A DNA stretch of 42,675 bases from Clostridiales bacterium (GCA_031269465.1 JAISZB010000082.1:1-42675); one strand, 5' to 3'. Shown: positions 25,771 through 36,083, numbered from the stretch's first letter. The notes: generated by a model not told the origin, from the sequence alone. Numbers and translations are program-made.

Positions 25771-27675
25771 ATGAATTTATGGATGAGGAAATTCCTGTCC
25801 ATCGCAGTCTCGGCTATTATGCTCGGCTCCATAGTCGCTTGCGGCAACTCTTCTACGCCAGCTCCAGCCACGCAGGAGCCAACAGCCGAGGCGACGCAGT
25901 CGGCCGCTCAAACGATTGAACCTGCGACAGAGCCTCCGATAGAACCTGCGGAGGAAGGAACCGACACAATATCAGAGCTTCCCCGCAATGAAACCCTATA
26001 CTTCGGAGGGCAGCAGTGGGGCGCCGTTAACGGCTGGAACCCATTCTCCGCAGACAACAACAACGCGCTTGCAGTCTCCGCTAACGCGTCGTCCCGGGTT
26101 GTGATGTTTGAGACGCTCTACCTATACAACATACTTGACGGCAGCATGTATCCGCTTCTGGCTGAAGATCAGCCGGAATGGAACGACTCTCAGACGGAGC
26201 TCACCATCAGGATGAATGCGAACGCTCACTGGAGCGACGGCACTGCCTTGACCGCTGAGGACGTAGCGTACACATGGGACACCCATGTGAAATACGAGAC
26301 TCCTACAGGCACCTCATTCGGCGCGTACATTGAATCCATCACGGCGCCGGATCCTGGCACGGTGCTTATAAAGGCGAAGGTTAACGAAGCGGGCCAGCCT
26401 CTTAATCCGCTCATGATCCTTGATTACATCCCAAGAGTCTATGTAGTTCAAAAAGCGTGGACTCAGGCCCTTGAATCCAAAGTGGGAGGAGACGCCGCCC
26501 TGCTGAAGACCGACAAGGCGGAAGACGTGGTTTCTTCAGGCCCGTACAGGCCTTATTATGACGACGACCAAAAGGTAGTCTTCATCCGCGACGAAAGCTA
26601 CTGGGGCGTTGCCGTTTGGGGCGGGCTTCCAGTGCCTAAATACCTGGCTCACACCATTTACTCCGACAACGCCGCTTCCCAGGTCGCCTTCACAGCCGGC
26701 GAGATTGACGTCAACCAGCAGTTTTTGGCTAATGTAGAGAATCTTTGGCTCAAAGACGGGCTTCCAATCTCAACCTACATGGATGAGCCTCCTTATGGCA
26801 TATGCACGTCAACTCCCTCTGCATGGTTCAACTTGAAAAGCTACGGCCTGGATCAGGTCGCGGTTAGAAAAGCCATTGCCATTGCGGTTGACTATGACAG
26901 CATTAACGCAAGCGCCATGACTTATCAGTCTCCGACATTCGCTGAGGCGCCGCGCTCCCTGATGAACCCGACGGAAGGCGAGCAGGCGGCTTATGATCAT
27001 GACGCCGTGGCAGACCTCCAGTGGGTCGGAAAAGACATAGAAGGCGCGAAAAAGCTTCTTGACGACGCAGGCATCGTAGACACCGACGGAGATGGATACC
27101 GCGAGTTAAACGGCACAAAGCTCAGCTACAACGCGTCCTGCCCGAACGGCTGGACGGACTGGCAGTCCAGCATGGAGATAGTCGCAGCCGCAGGCGAAAG
27201 CATCGGCATAGAAATCACAACTAATTTCCCGGAATGGGAAGTCTATCAGACTGTCTTTACAGACGGGGATCAGACCGAATATGATATTTTCATGTATGCG
27301 GGAGACGGCGCAGGCCCGACATTTCCTTGGAATCGCGTGCGCCAGCGCCTGAGTTCTGAATTCGTGGGGATGAAGAGCAACTGGACCGGCAATTTCGGCG
27401 GATACTCAAATCCCGAAGCTGATGAGATAATCGCCAAAATTCCGCTCACATCCGATCCTGACGAACTCAAGAGCCTTTATACCAGAGCAGTAGAAATATA
27501 CCTTACAGACGTGCCCTCCTTCGCCCTCATGTACAGGCCGGAGCTGTTTCACGCGGTCAACGAGACTGTTTGGACCGGATTCCCTGAATATCTTGACGGA
27601 GACAACATTCCTCCGACATGCTTGACTGACGGATACGGCATAGCCGGCCTATACAATTTGAGGCTGGTAAGCTAA
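25771..27675 (+). CDS. Extracellular solute-binding lipoprotein, family 5 (oligopeptide type)
   Basis: The 634-aa protein is the binding component for the ABC transporter encoded from 28.6 kb. A signal segment ends in IVAC with Cys24 as lipid anchor, followed by a Pro/Thr/Glu-rich linker (about 28-70). The family-5 fold shows [13 protein letters not shown], then [17 protein letters not shown] (a strong SBP_bac_5 signature) and [15 protein letters not shown]. It is about 90 residues longer than classical OppA. Family 5 binds peptides, nickel, or plant oligosaccharides such as cello-oligosaccharides; the sequence alone does not choose. AAAGGAGG lies ten bases before the ATG at 25771. It has its own promoter and a strong terminator, so it can be made in excess over the membrane parts. 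Confidence 0.9.
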   Translation: MNLWMRKFLSIAVSAIMLGSIVACGNSSTPAPATQEPTAEATQSAAQTIEPATEPPIEPAEEGTDTISELPRNETLYFGGQQWGAVNGWNPFSADNNNALAVSANASSRVVMFETLYLYNILDGSMYPLLAEDQPEWNDSQTELTIRMNANAHWSDGTALTAEDVAYTWDTHVKYETPTGTSFGAYIESITAPDPGTVLIKAKVNEAGQPLNPLMILDYIPRVYVVQKAWTQALESKVGGDAALLKTDKAEDVVSSGPYRPYYDDDQKVVFIRDESYWGVAVWGGLPVPKYLAHTIYSDNAASQVAFTAGEIDVNQQFLANVENLWLKDGLPISTYMDEPPYGICTSTPSAWFNLKSYGLDQVAVRKAIAIAVDYDSINASAMTYQSPTFAEAPRSLMNPTEGEQAAYDHDAVADLQWVGKDIEGAKKLLDDAGIVDTDGDGYRELNGTKLSYNASCPNGWTDWQSSMEIVAAAGESIGIEITTNFPEWEVYQTVFTDGDQTEYDIFMYAGDGAGPTFPWNRVRQRLSSEFVGMKSNWTGNFGGYSNPEADEIIAKIPLTSDPDELKSLYTRAVEIYLTDVPSFALMYRPELFHAVNETVWTGFPEYLDGDNIPPTCLTDGYGIAGLYNLRLVS

Positions 27676-27713
27676 GGCTAAAAAAGAGGCGCAGACAGGC
27701 GCTAAGCAAAATC

Positions 27714-27754
27714 ATGCGCCGCCTTCCATGCATAGGCAAGGCGGCGCATTTTTC
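27714..27754 (+). terminator. Strong intrinsic terminator after the binding-protein gene
   Basis: ATGCGCCGCCTT (27714-27725) pairs perfectly with AAGGCGGCGCAT (27738-27749), followed by TTTTT. It separates the binding-protein transcript from the permease genes. Confidence 0.9.
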
Positions 27755-27997
27755 AGGATGAAATGAATGCCCTTAAAATGGACGCGTTTGAGTTTCATCC
27801 CAATCATCCTTACTCCAGCCACGCTTTGATTCTAATGATGAATCTTTCGTGGCTTTTGCCCTATGCTGGGACGAGACTCTTTCATACGCTCCCTTGGCCC
27901 AATCGGCTAAGATATTTTGAACTTCCAAGTTGCGCCTGCTTGGTTGGGACGCAGTAGCTTCTGAAATGCTTATTCGAACTAGAATTACCTCTTTAGC

Positions 27998-28126
27998 TAT
28001 ACTGATTTTCAAAGAAAACCTTTTTTGGATCATGATTATTCAGCGAGTGCAAAATGCCGATATCAATCGTACCGCTCAATGGATAATCAAGTTCCAAAAA
28101 AGGAACATTTGATGAAAATCGGTATA
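27998..28126 (+). repeat. MITE-like palindromic element
   Basis: It starts TATACTGATTTTCAAAG and ends TTGATGAAAATCGGTATA. Inner arms CAGCGAGTGCAAAATG and CGCTCAATGGATAATC flank the core, where GCCGATATC is followed by AATCG. The ends form TA-flanked inverted repeats. Confidence 0.78.
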
Positions 28127-28197
28127 GACTGACTCTAATGGCAATCAAGATTCAAAGTGAGTGCGTTTGACTTCAAATCAGTGTATTAGCATTAGGT

Positions 28198-28311
28198 TAT
28201 ACCTATATCAAATGATCCTTTCTTTGGAGCTTATTATCCACTGAGCCGTGCGGAGCGCCGATATCAATCGAACTCGCTCCAAAAAGGCAGTTTCTTTTGG
28301 AAATCAGTATA
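28198..28311 (+). repeat. MITE-like palindromic element, shortened copy
   Basis: It starts TATACCTATATCAAATGATC and ends GGAAATCAGTATA. The centre reads GCCGATATCAATCG, with the right inner arm shortened relative to other copies. Confidence 0.65.
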
Positions 28312-28410
28312 AATACTGATTCGCAAGAAAATTTCTGACTTTGAGAATGGACTATACGCCGCAATGGATAATCCATTCTCAAAGTCAGGACAGTTTTACA
28401 GCAACTGATT
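28312..28410 (+). repeat. Palindromic element with a 17-bp perfect stem
   Basis: After AATACTGATTCGCAAG comes CTGACTTTGAGAATGGA (28335-28351), which is exactly complementary to 28372-28388 around a 20-base loop (CTATACGCCGCAATGGATAA). The loop and ends resemble the MITE-like family, but the stem sequence is different, so the arms are replaceable or it is a subfamily. Confidence 0.65.
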
Positions 28411-28629
28411 TGCTATGACAGCTCCTCTTTTTGCGCTTGACTTTACACTGTGAAGGTGTACGGAGGAGCTAAAATAGGCTCGCTTGACTGCAAATCGGCA
28501 TGACTGCTGATATTTCACCTGGGACGCTTGATTTTTGCGCGCTGGCATAGCGCCGCTTGAGAGTCCAAGATGCCAGGGGCGAGGCTCATTGGCGGCGCAG
28601 CAGCGCAATTCCCTCAAGGAGTGATGGTT

Positions 28630-29634
28630 GTGAAGGGATACCGCAGATATTTCGGAAAAAAGATTATCTGGTTTTTAATAACTATGTTTTTTGCAGTTGT
28701 TTTAAATTTCCTTCTTCCGCGTTTGATGCCTGGCGATCCGGTGGCTGGAATCACAGGCAGAGCGGTTTCGGGAATGTCTGACGCAAGCGTCGCCCAGACT
28801 ATATATAACCAGTACGCTGAGAGATTCGGGACAAACAAGCCAATGTATATTCAGTTTTTTACGTATCTAAAGAATTTGGCCCATGGGGATCTCGGAGTAT
28901 CATTCAGCCAGTATCCGCGGACGGTGGCGGATATACTTGGAGCGTCAATTGTGTGGACTTTGGTTCTTCAGTTCCCGGCAATCATTGTCGGATGGATCAT
29001 AGGAAACGTGCTGGGAGCTCTCGCCGCCTACATCAGAAAGGGATTCGATAAAGTGCTGCTTCCGCTCAGCTTGTTTTTAAGCGGCCTCCCGGCCTTCGGC
29101 ATGGCAATCACCCTTCTTGTGGTCTTTGGAATAAACCTCAAGTGGCTCCCCACTTCTGGCGGCTACTCGTTTAGCTTGCTGCCGCATTTTTCCTTTACAT
29201 TCATAAAGTCGGTGCTGTACCACTACTGGCTTCCTTTTCTTTCCATTGTCCTTATAGCCATAGGCGGGCAGGCTATAGGCATGCGAAGCATGTCAATCTA
29301 CGAACTCAATGCAGACTACGTTAAATACAGCAGATTCCTAGGGATAAAAGACAGGAAGATAGTAGGATATGTATTTAGAAACGCCATGCTGCCTCAGATA
29401 ACGGGACTCGCGCTTTCAATTGGCACCATGGTAAGCGGCGCTCTGATAGCGGAGATCATTTTCAGCTATCCCGGACTTGGATCAAGCATTTACAAAGGCG
29501 TATTCGCGTCCGACTACCCGCTGATATCCGGTTCGACGCTCATCATTACAGTTATGGTTCTTGTGGCATCCTTTGCCATAGACATAGTCTATGGATTCAT
29601 AGACCCGCGCGTCAAAGCCGCGCAGAATGAATAG
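28630..29634 (+). CDS. Oligopeptide-type ABC transporter permease OppB/DppB
   Basis: This 334-aa inner-membrane permease has an N-terminal helix, a long extracytoplasmic loop with [20 protein letters not shown] and [14 protein letters not shown], and then five more membrane helices. The cytoplasmic coupling loop reads [20 protein letters not shown] followed by RNAMLP, the EAA-type motif of the family. The GTG at 28630 has AAGGAG eight bases before it; the ATG at 28624 is only two bases away. It opens a tight operon with oppC, oppD and oppF. It forms the channel with OppC. Confidence 0.92.
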   Translation: MKGYRRYFGKKIIWFLITMFFAVVLNFLLPRLMPGDPVAGITGRAVSGMSDASVAQTIYNQYAERFGTNKPMYIQFFTYLKNLAHGDLGVSFSQYPRTVADILGASIVWTLVLQFPAIIVGWIIGNVLGALAAYIRKGFDKVLLPLSLFLSGLPAFGMAITLLVVFGINLKWLPTSGGYSFSLLPHFSFTFIKSVLYHYWLPFLSIVLIAIGGQAIGMRSMSIYELNADYVKYSRFLGIKDRKIVGYVFRNAMLPQITGLALSIGTMVSGALIAEIIFSYPGLGSSIYKGVFASDYPLISGSTLIITVMVLVASFAIDIVYGFIDPRVKAAQNE

Positions 29635-29645
29635 GGGGGATGAAT

Positions 29646-30914
29646 GTGAAAAACTCATTGGCTCAAGTATTCAAGAGCGGCAAATTTCTGGTCGGTTTTT
29701 CGATTATAGTCGCAATAGTTCTCGCCATCATAGTATACCCCCTTCTTGTGCCGGGAAATCCTCTTGAAATGATTGGCGTAGGGACGTTTTTCAAGCCTGG
29801 GACTTATATCTCCGCATACGACGCCGTGAATTCAAGATCCTTCTATACCTTGAATCTGACTGACGCCGCCGCCAAGCGCGTAGCAAGCAAGCTTTCGGAT
29901 GCGGATCGCGAAGTCATGCTGGAGTGGTTCACGCTTTTCTTCGAAGAGAATCCCGGAGACGTCGATCTCGAGGAGATGGATATCAATGATACGCAAACGC
30001 TGGTGACCCTTTGGTGGGAGACCTACGATCCATCCATCCGCTTCGACAGCATGACCTCTGCCAAGCGCAAGTACATCGCCCGCGTCGACGCGCAGCTGGA
30101 AGGGATACTTGAAGACGCGGACGTCATCATAGCCGCTGAGAATGATGATGGAACGCTTTCCCAATCCTCGGTCATCCTCGGAACGGACTATGTGAATGTC
30201 AGCGACATAGCAAGCGTCAGGATCCTTCCCCTAGGAACCGACAATTTCGGGCGCGACGTGCTCAAACAGATGATTTCAGCCTGCCGGACATCCCTTTTGA
30301 TAGGACTCATCGCCGGCACGATCGCAACTCTCATCGGGCTGGTCTTAGGGCTTCTCTCTGGATATGTCGGAGGAATCGTCGACGACGTCATCATGTTCGT
30401 TACCAACCTCTTTACGGTCATACCCTCTTTCGTCCTTCTCATACTGATATCGTTCTCCATCGGCCAGGAGCAGAGGGGGGCGCGCGTGGTTGCGGTAGTC
30501 ATTGGGGTCACTAGCTGGGTTTGGACTACGAGATCAGTCAGGGCGCAGGTGGTCTCGCTTAGGAACAGGGATCATGTGAATTTGAGCAAGCTATCGGGGC
30601 ATTCGCTGGTAAGAATACTGATTATGGACATACTTCCTTACATCGCGTCCTATGTCATCATGGCTTTCATACTTCAAGTCTGTTCTGGGATACTTGCGGA
30701 AGCGCAGCTCTCAATGCTGGGGCTGGGGCCCAAAACGACGCAGGTTCCCACCCTGGGCCTTATGATGTACTGGGCGATGGCTTACGCGGCGCACATAAAC
30801 GGCGCCTGGTGGGCGTACTTCCCCATAGTGATTCTAATAGCCATAATATCGTTTTCACTTAACCTTATGAATACGGGATTGGATCAAGTGTTCAACCCGC
30901 AGCTCAGAGATTGA
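29646..30914 (+). CDS. OppC/DppC-type permease with a large extracytoplasmic insertion
   Basis: The second permease subunit has 422 aa, over 100 more than the usual ~300. After the first membrane helix (about 14-36) comes about 160 residues of acidic, soluble sequence ([20 protein letters not shown] and neighbours) before [15 protein letters not shown], which begins the normal permease core. Five helices follow, and the coupling loop reads [19 protein letters not shown], with Asp in place of the common His before ILP. The GTG at 29646 is six bases after GGGGGG; an ATG at 29640 overlaps that site. The gap to oppB is 11 bases. The insertion may form an extra contact with the large binding protein, by inference. 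Confidence 0.9.
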   Translation: MKNSLAQVFKSGKFLVGFSIIVAIVLAIIVYPLLVPGNPLEMIGVGTFFKPGTYISAYDAVNSRSFYTLNLTDAAAKRVASKLSDADREVMLEWFTLFFEENPGDVDLEEMDINDTQTLVTLWWETYDPSIRFDSMTSAKRKYIARVDAQLEGILEDADVIIAAENDDGTLSQSSVILGTDYVNVSDIASVRILPLGTDNFGRDVLKQMISACRTSLLIGLIAGTIATLIGLVLGLLSGYVGGIVDDVIMFVTNLFTVIPSFVLLILISFSIGQEQRGARVVAVVIGVTSWVWTTRSVRAQVVSLRNRDHVNLSKLSGHSLVRILIMDILPYIASYVIMAFILQVCSGILAEAQLSMLGLGPKTTQVPTLGLMMYWAMAYAAHINGAWWAYFPIVILIAIISFSLNLMNTGLDQVFNPQLRD

Positions 30915-30932
30915 TGGAGGAGGGGATCGGTT

Positions 30933-31988
30933 GTGAAAAACATGCTGGAAGTCAAGGATCTTACAACCAAATACATCACCCGCTTTCATGAGGATGTCTA
31001 CGCGGTTGATCATGTGTCGTTTTGCGTGAAGGAAGGAAAGTCGGTGGGCATCGCGGGGGAGTCGGGATGCGGAAAATCCACGCTGGCTTTGAGCCTTATG
31101 GGCTACTACTTCCCTCCTCTTCATTACACAAGCGGAGAAATAATAATAGACGGAAAAAATATTTCTGGAATGTCTCCTGATGAAGTGAGGCTGCATATCC
31201 TCGGCACTGAGATAGCATACATTCCGCAGGCTGCTATGAATGCCCTGAATCCCACTCAAAGGATAATTCGGTTCATAGAGGACGTAATACGGGCGCACCA
31301 GCCGAAGGCGAGCAAGAAGGACATTTATGATCTGGCGAGAAAGCGCTTTGAGATTTTAAACCTCCCCGCAGACGTCCTTCAAAGGCATGCGGTGGAGCTG
31401 TCTGGCGGGATGAAGCAGCGTACGGTAATTGCCATCTCGACCATTCTTTCGCCTAAAGTCCTTATAGCGGATGAGCCGTCGTCCGCCCTGGACGTCTCAA
31501 GCCAAAAGATGGTTATAAAAATGATTCGCGATCTCATGGAGATGGGATATATAAAGTCAATGATTTTCATTACCCATGAGCTTCCCCTTCTCTACAACGT
31601 CACAGATGACATCATGGTAATGTACGCAGGACAGCTGGTAGAAAGCGGAAGCGCCAAGCAGATGGTCTTTGATCCCGTGCATCCTTATTCAAAGGGGCTT
31701 ATGGACTCGATAATAGTGCCCGAGGAAGGCGCCAGGGACATAAAGTTGGCCGCTATACCAGGCACCCCCCCGAATTTGAAAAATCCGCCTATGGGGTGCC
31801 GATTCGCGGAAAGGTGCAAGTACATGACGCCCCTATGCAAAGCGTATGCGGTAAAAATGACCGACTTTGGAGATGTGGATGAAAACGGAAGCCATCAAGG
31901 CTTGAATCGCTCGTATCGCTGCCTGCTTCCGGTGCATGAGCTTAAAGCCAGCTATGAAAGCGAAGCGAAGGGGGGCGCGGCTATATGA
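30933..31988 (+). CDS. OppD/DppD-type ABC transporter ATPase
   Basis: The 351-aa ATPase has Walker [10 protein letters not shown], the signature LSGGMKQR, Walker [13 protein letters not shown] and the switch His in FITHEL. The C-terminal oligopeptide-transporter extension carries cysteines [17 protein letters not shown] and a later YRC, the pattern that in DppD-type proteins holds an iron-sulfur cluster. It powers transport together with OppF. The GTG start at 30933 follows GGAGGAGGGG by seven bases. The stop overlaps the start of oppF by four bases. Confidence 0.93.
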   Translation: MKNMLEVKDLTTKYITRFHEDVYAVDHVSFCVKEGKSVGIAGESGCGKSTLALSLMGYYFPPLHYTSGEIIIDGKNISGMSPDEVRLHILGTEIAYIPQAAMNALNPTQRIIRFIEDVIRAHQPKASKKDIYDLARKRFEILNLPADVLQRHAVELSGGMKQRTVIAISTILSPKVLIADEPSSALDVSSQKMVIKMIRDLMEMGYIKSMIFITHELPLLYNVTDDIMVMYAGQLVESGSAKQMVFDPVHPYSKGLMDSIIVPEEGARDIKLAAIPGTPPNLKNPPMGCRFAERCKYMTPLCKAYAVKMTDFGDVDENGSHQGLNRSYRCLLPVHELKASYESEAKGGAAI

Positions 31989-32818
31989 GCGAAAACGGAA
32001 AGTCGTTGGTGTTAAGCGGAAGCGGAGTCACGAAGATTTTCGGAAGCGGCGCCAAAAAGGTTGTCGCCGTTAACAAGGTAGATTTCGAGTTTCATGAGAA
32101 AGAGCTGGTTTCAATCGTCGGAGAGTCCGGAAGCGGCAAGACTACTCTGGTAAAGATGCTTCTCGGGCTCATATCGGTGACTGAAGGCGATATATATTTC
32201 ATGGGAGAAAAAAGGGACATCCGCTCAAGAAGGCAGAAGAAGGAGTATTGGAAAGGCATCCAGGCCATCTTCCAGGATCCCTTCTCTTCCTACAATATGT
32301 TTCACAAGATAGATTCCGTTCTTTTGGACTGCATAAACATGCGCGGGGGGAGAAGCCTGCCCCGGCCGAAAAAGATCGAGATGATAACCGAGGCATGCTC
32401 GTTTGTAAATCTGAAATACGCGGAGCTTACGAACAAGTATCCTTTCGAGCTTTCCGGAGGCCAGCAGCAAAGGCTCATGATTGCCAGAATTTTTCTTTTA
32501 AAGCCCAAGATTCTTTTAGCTGACGAACCAACATCGATGATAGATGCGTGTTCTCGGGCCACAATTCTCGATATGCTTCTGGGGTTGAGAAATGAGACCG
32601 GAATGATGATAATCTTCGTCACCCATGACATAGGCCTGGCATACTACATCTCGGACTCCGTATACATTATGGAGCGGGGGCGATTCGTTGAAAGCGGCAA
32701 GGCGGACGCTGTAATTCTTTCTCCCTCAGCCGAGTATACGAAGCGGCTCATTAATGACGTCCCGAAAATCCATTCCCCTTGGGATTTCACGAAAGCAGCG
32801 GAAGGAGCCAGCGTCTAG
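31985..32818 (+). CDS. OppF/DppF-type ABC transporter ATPase
   Basis: The 277-aa partner ATPase has Walker [24 protein letters not shown] at the Q-loop, signature LSGGQQQR, Walker [13 protein letters not shown] and switch [11 protein letters not shown]. It lacks the Cys-rich C-terminal extension and is shorter than most OppF proteins. The ATGA overlap with oppD indicates translational coupling. A hairpin 70 bases downstream ends the operon. Confidence 0.93.
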   Translation: MSENGKSLVLSGSGVTKIFGSGAKKVVAVNKVDFEFHEKELVSIVGESGSGKTTLVKMLLGLISVTEGDIYFMGEKRDIRSRRQKKEYWKGIQAIFQDPFSSYNMFHKIDSVLLDCINMRGGRSLPRPKKIEMITEACSFVNLKYAELTNKYPFELSGGQQQRLMIARIFLLKPKILLADEPTSMIDACSRATILDMLLGLRNETGMMIIFVTHDIGLAYYISDSVYIMERGRFVESGKADAVILSPSAEYTKRLINDVPKIHSPWDFTKAAEGASV

Positions 32819-32884
32819 GGCCCGGCTTGGCGGGCCATTCGATGGCCAAGCGAGAAAATCGGCGCATGCTTGCGCCGAAACAGC

Positions 32885-32933
32885 AAAGGCGAGGAAAAGA
32901 GCATGCCTGCGGCACGGTCTTTTCTTCGCCTTT
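32885..32933 (+). terminator. Terminator-like hairpin after the transport operon
   Basis: AAAGGCGAGGAAAAGA (32885-32900) pairs with TCTTTTCTTCGCCTTT (32918-32933) with one G-T pair. The T-run after it is short, but its position 67 bases past the oppF stop fits an operon end. Confidence 0.65.
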
Positions 32934-32946
32934 AATGAGCCTTTTA

Positions 32947-33076
32947 TATACTGATTTTCATTGAAAGCTGCCTTTTTTTGTTGATTATACAGCAAGTGCG
33001 AAATGCCGATATTGTCATTTCGCACTGTCCAATGTATAATCAACAAAAAAAGGATCATTTGATGAAAATCGGTATA
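32947..33076 (+). repeat. MITE-like palindromic element
   Basis: It starts TATACTGATTTTCATTG and ends TTTGATGAAAATCGGTATA. Inner arms TTTTTTTGTTGATTATAC and GTATAATCAACAAAAAAAGG pair well, and the core GTGCGAAAT.../ATTTCGCAC is nearly perfect. It lies between the ends of the convergent oppF and zinc-ribbon genes, where it may serve as a shared 3' hairpin. Confidence 0.8.
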
Positions 33077-33081
33077 AGAGC

Positions 33082-33615
33082 CTATGAGCGTATTACATTC
33101 AAGTTTTCCGCCATCGTAGTTGAAAGATAGGCGGTTCCGCGCTTGGGGTGCTCCTTCTTGGCGTATTCCACAAACAGATCCGACAAATGGCTTTGCTGAA
33201 GGGCCCAGGGCATTTTATCCAACGCAGAGAAGCCTCTGTGGGCAAGATATACAGCAAGTCCTGCAAGCGATATGCCAAAGGAAGATGCCATCGCGACTAT
33301 GAGGAGAAAATTGAAGTCCGCTGACTCTAGAGCCCTATAGGCGAGTAAGGCTGAGCTGGCTATGAGACATAAAATTCCCAAAACGACAAGCTGCAAGCAA
33401 GCCGCGCGTATAGCCTTCTCTTTCTCAAGGCCGCATTTCAGGCATATGCCTCCTGAGGCGCGAACGGATTTATTAAGCTTGGAAGACGCCTCTTTGCCTT
33501 TGCTCCGCCGCTTATTCTTGCCTTCACGCGCTATATAGTATACGACAGGGTGCAAGGGAGATTTGCAGTAAGGGCACTTTCTCTCAGCTGCGTCCATTGA
33601 TGTTATTTTAGTCAT
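33082..33615 (-). CDS. Zinc-ribbon membrane protein (177 aa)
   Basis: The N-terminus has CPYC (Cys14, Cys17) and a second pair CLKC (Cys58, Cys61), a split zinc ribbon with a basic Lys/Arg-rich loop between. Two membrane helices follow (about 72-93 and 101-125), then a soluble, helical C-terminal part of about 50 residues. The function is not recognised. AGGAGA lies seven bases before the ATG. It is monocistronic and convergent with the transport operon. Confidence 0.75.
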   Translation of the reverse strand: MTKITSMDAAERKCPYCKSPLHPVVYYIAREGKNKRRSKGKEASSKLNKSVRASGGICLKCGLEKEKAIRAACLQLVVLGILCLIASSALLAYRALESADFNFLLIVAMASSFGISLAGLAVYLAHRGFSALDKMPWALQQSHLSDLFVEYAKKEHPKRGTAYLSTTMAENLNVIRS

Positions 33616-34040
33616 GAAGGATTCTCCTCTTAGATGTATTTTATATTAGGGCTTTGAGCGGCTGCGCCTGATTTTTATGGAAAGGAGGGTTGCAGCTTTT
33701 GAAAAAGCCGCCCCTCCATGGAAGCTTTGCCGCAACTGGCCTTGAGTTTCATGCGCTTTTTCAGCCAATACCATTTTACCTTATATTCTCAACATTTAAA
33801 AGCCTTGCTTGAAAGCTGGCATTGCATTTGTTCGCAAAGCTTGCATTTTGGCTTATCATTTGCCTTTGGCGCTGACTTTACTGACTCATGCCATTTAGCT
33901 AAACTTACGCGCATAGGAAAGCTCTGATTTTGAAATGTGTTTATAAGTCGCTTGATGGACTAGGAGTGCTTGAAAAAGGAGAATTTAAAGAATTGATAAG
34001 CTGATTTGCTCTCAAATGCTAGATTTCTTATTATCCGTTG
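33616..34040. other. Intergenic region, no gene
   Basis: At 33680-33718 GGAGGG and CCCCTCC flank an imperfect inner stem (GCAGCTTTT and AAAAAGCCGC), forming a hairpin near the promoter of the zinc-ribbon gene. The frame at 33718-33927 lacks a start signal. Nothing else is supported. Confidence 0.4.
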
Positions 34041-34143
34041 CATACCGATTTTCATCAAATTTCCCATTTTGGAGCTTGATTATCCATTGAAAAACTGTAT
34101 ACTCATGCTCCAAAAAAGGCAATTTTAAATGAAAATCTGTATA
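34041..34143 (+). repeat. MITE-like palindromic element, core-deleted copy
   Basis: It starts CATACCGATTTTCATCAAAT and ends TGAAAATCTGTATA. The arms TTTTGGAGCTTGATTATCC and GCTCCAAAAAAGG are present, but the GCCGATATCGGC core is lost, leaving a 103-bp element. Confidence 0.65.
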
Positions 34144-34156
34144 GCGATATAAAAAT

Positions 34157-34182
34157 GGAACTTTCAAATGCAAACCAGTATA
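34157..34182 (+). repeat. Right-end fragment of the MITE-like family in the ATPase leader
   Basis: GGAACTTTCAAATG followed by CAAACCAGTATA matches the right terminus of the family. It ends only 15 bases before the ATPase start codon, so the repeat lies directly against the ribosome binding site. Confidence 0.6.
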
Positions 34183-34197
34183 AACAGAGGAAGGAAA

Positions 34198-35310
34198 ATG
34201 ATGCAAAGCCGACAAAGACTAATTTGCGACAGGATTTTAGGTTTTTGCGGCCGCAAAGATCTCGAAAACCCAAAGGTCGCTATAATATCGGGAATAAGAG
34301 GCTCCGGAAAGACGAATGTCCTGAAGCATTTATCCAGCAACCTTCAAGGAGCGATGTATATAGACTGTGAAAAGCCTGCGGGAGATCCGCTAAGCACAGC
34401 TTTAGACTTCTTCGATAAAGGCGGGATAGCTTTAGTGGATGAAGTTTCATGCTGCGAATCCTTTGACGCGTTCTTTGAGACCCTCTTTATAGAAGCGGGA
34501 AAACATGGAGCTGGCCTTGCTGTAATTGCAAGCTCTTCTCCAGCGCATATGTCGAATATTCGCCGCAAGCAGAAAAACTGCGCGTTTTTTAGCATGGGAC
34601 CCCTTGCCTTTGAGGAATATCTTGTGTTTACGGGCAAAGTTGCAGACTATGGCGCGGTTGAGGGATTTTCGCCGCATGAAGAAACGTTCGCGGATTACCT
34701 GGCTCTAAAGGGCGTCGGCAAGGCTTTTCTTTTGGCAGGAAGGGGCAGGGCCATGGCTGATGCGTATGAAGACATTTCAATAGCCAATGAAAAAGCGTTC
34801 TATCCGGAAAATGTTTTGTCCCGATTCAGTGAAAAGACTCTTATGCTCATACCGGACATTATTCATTTTTCACTTGAGAATCTGCTGGAGGTAAGAACTT
34901 GCGCAATGAGGGATGAGCGAACGGGGCGCTTTCTGGATAATTGGGGAAAAGCTGCATCGGATGAGATTTACGGGGAATTCTGGAGAAGAAATGTTGCAGG
35001 GGGGAGGTTGAAAGGCTTGTACCTGGCGCTGAAGGAAGAGCAGCTGCGCCAGCTTAATCCTGAGAGAGTCGCGCATGCGCTTGAGTTCATGATTGCTTCA
35101 GACATCATAAGCATTGAAGAAGAGCGTGCGCATGAGCTTCCAGGGATAATCCGCGCGCATGACGCCTGGCTTCTTGAGGAGGCATGCGCAAGGTATGGCA
35201 TGTCTCTTAAAAGCCCTCTTTGGTGGACGCTTCTGAGCAGAAAAATGCCGTTTTCCAAGCTTGAGCCTCTGATGGAGCTGTTTAAGGAGAGTTGCCTCAA
35301 AGCTCTCTGA
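34198..35310 (+). CDS. AAA-family ATPase (AAA_14-like)
   Basis: The 370-aa protein has a P-loop GIRGSGKT (32-39), a Walker B segment IALVDEVS (about 77-84), a sensor-1 type strand LAVIASSSP and the stretch MGPLAFEEYLVF, which matches the 'PLSFxEFL' box of AAA_14 ATPases. The C-terminal half (about 200-370) is helical, of winged-helix type size, and lacks a recognisable DUF4143 nuclease-like domain. Such ATPases are common and of unclear role. The start is one of two adjacent ATGs at 34198/34201 with GAGGAAGG upstream. A MITE-like fragment abuts its leader and could supply or disturb its promoter. Confidence 0.75.
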   Translation: MMQSRQRLICDRILGFCGRKDLENPKVAIISGIRGSGKTNVLKHLSSNLQGAMYIDCEKPAGDPLSTALDFFDKGGIALVDEVSCCESFDAFFETLFIEAGKHGAGLAVIASSSPAHMSNIRRKQKNCAFFSMGPLAFEEYLVFTGKVADYGAVEGFSPHEETFADYLALKGVGKAFLLAGRGRAMADAYEDISIANEKAFYPENVLSRFSEKTLMLIPDIIHFSLENLLEVRTCAMRDERTGRFLDNWGKAASDEIYGEFWRRNVAGGRLKGLYLALKEEQLRQLNPERVAHALEFMIASDIISIEEERAHELPGIIRAHDAWLLEEACARYGMSLKSPLWWTLLSRKMPFSKLEPLMELFKESCLKAL

Positions 35311-35817
35311 AGAAGGCTAGCGCATCTTCATTTCTTCTTCCAAGCTGATGCGAGTTGAAAACTCCAGCCTTAAAATCCGCGCGTTTGACCTCGAATCAGC
35401 AAAGAGAAGCAGCAATTAATTCCGATAGACGAGCTTTATATGCTGATTTGCAGTTAATGCGAGCAATTGCATGCTTATGAGTAGCCAACTCACGGATGGT
35501 CGGGATACATCGCAAAATATAAATAGCTTGATATACTGCTTTGCACTGAATAGTTCCGATTTTGATGTCGGATTATACACTGCTTCAATGGATAATTAGG
35601 CATCAAAATCGGTACATTTGACTGCAAAGCGGTATATGAAAATCAGTATGTGCGGCATGATCGGCCTTTGAAGCCGACGCACGCCTAAGTCTGACCGCCT
35701 TCGAAAAAGTTTTCCCGCCTTCGTAAAAGTTTTCTCTAGCTGGGTTCCTTATTTTTTGACTCTTTGCAATATATTTCGCGCAGGCTGTATTGTTCCCGGG
35801 CATGCAATGGATGACTG
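35311..35817. other. Intergenic repeats, no gene
   Basis: It holds a palindromic element at 35532-35636, a right-end fragment directly after it (GAAAATCAGTATG, about 35638-35650), and two direct copies of GCCTTCGxAAAAGTTTTC at about 35697-35737. No gene is supported. Confidence 0.5.
35532..35636 (+). repeat. MITE-like palindromic element, second subfamily
   Basis: It starts TATACTGCTTTGCACTG and ends TTTGACTGCAAAGCGGTATA. Inner arms CCGATTTTGATG and CATCAAAATCGG pair perfectly. The centre lacks GCCGATATCGGC and instead reads GATTATACACTGCTTC. Its arms match those of the copy at 41256-41392. Confidence 0.75.
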
Positions 35818-36083
35818 CTACCACTTTGCGCGCGATTTCGCCAGCGTTATTGCGGAGCAGTGGAGCTCGGCGGATTTGAGCCGGGCGGCGTTGGCGGCGG
35901 CGAAACTCGCGAGGCCGCCCCAGGAGTTCGCGCCTCGCAAAAGGGCGGGCGGCGCGTCGACGGGCAAGTCCGCGAGCGGATAGCCGACTTTGCCGGCCTG
36001 GCGGGGATTCGGCGCTTTCGCAGCCCCGAGTTCGCCGGCCGCCTCCTTGCAGGGGAAAATACAGCCCGCATTGAGCTTGAACA
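35818..36083 (-). CDS. Possible small Ala-rich protein (88 aa)
   Basis: The ATG at 36083 has GGGAGA seven bases upstream, a good start signal. A TTGACTGTCAA palindrome lies about 45 bases further upstream, which could be a -35 box and operator. The product (MFKLNAGCIFPCKEAAGELG at its start) is not recognised. The DNA is much richer in GC than the surroundings and long frames also occur in other registers, so it could be a chance frame. Confidence 0.35.

Larger units (their letters stand above)
27755..28629. other. Repeat-filled spacer between binding protein and permeases
   Basis: Nearly 900 bases without a supported gene. The last half is packed with palindromic elements (27998-28126, 28198-28311, 28335-28388) and a right-end fragment near 28155-28184 ending CAGTGTA. 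The promoter of the permease genes must lie downstream of or within these repeats. Confidence 0.6.
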
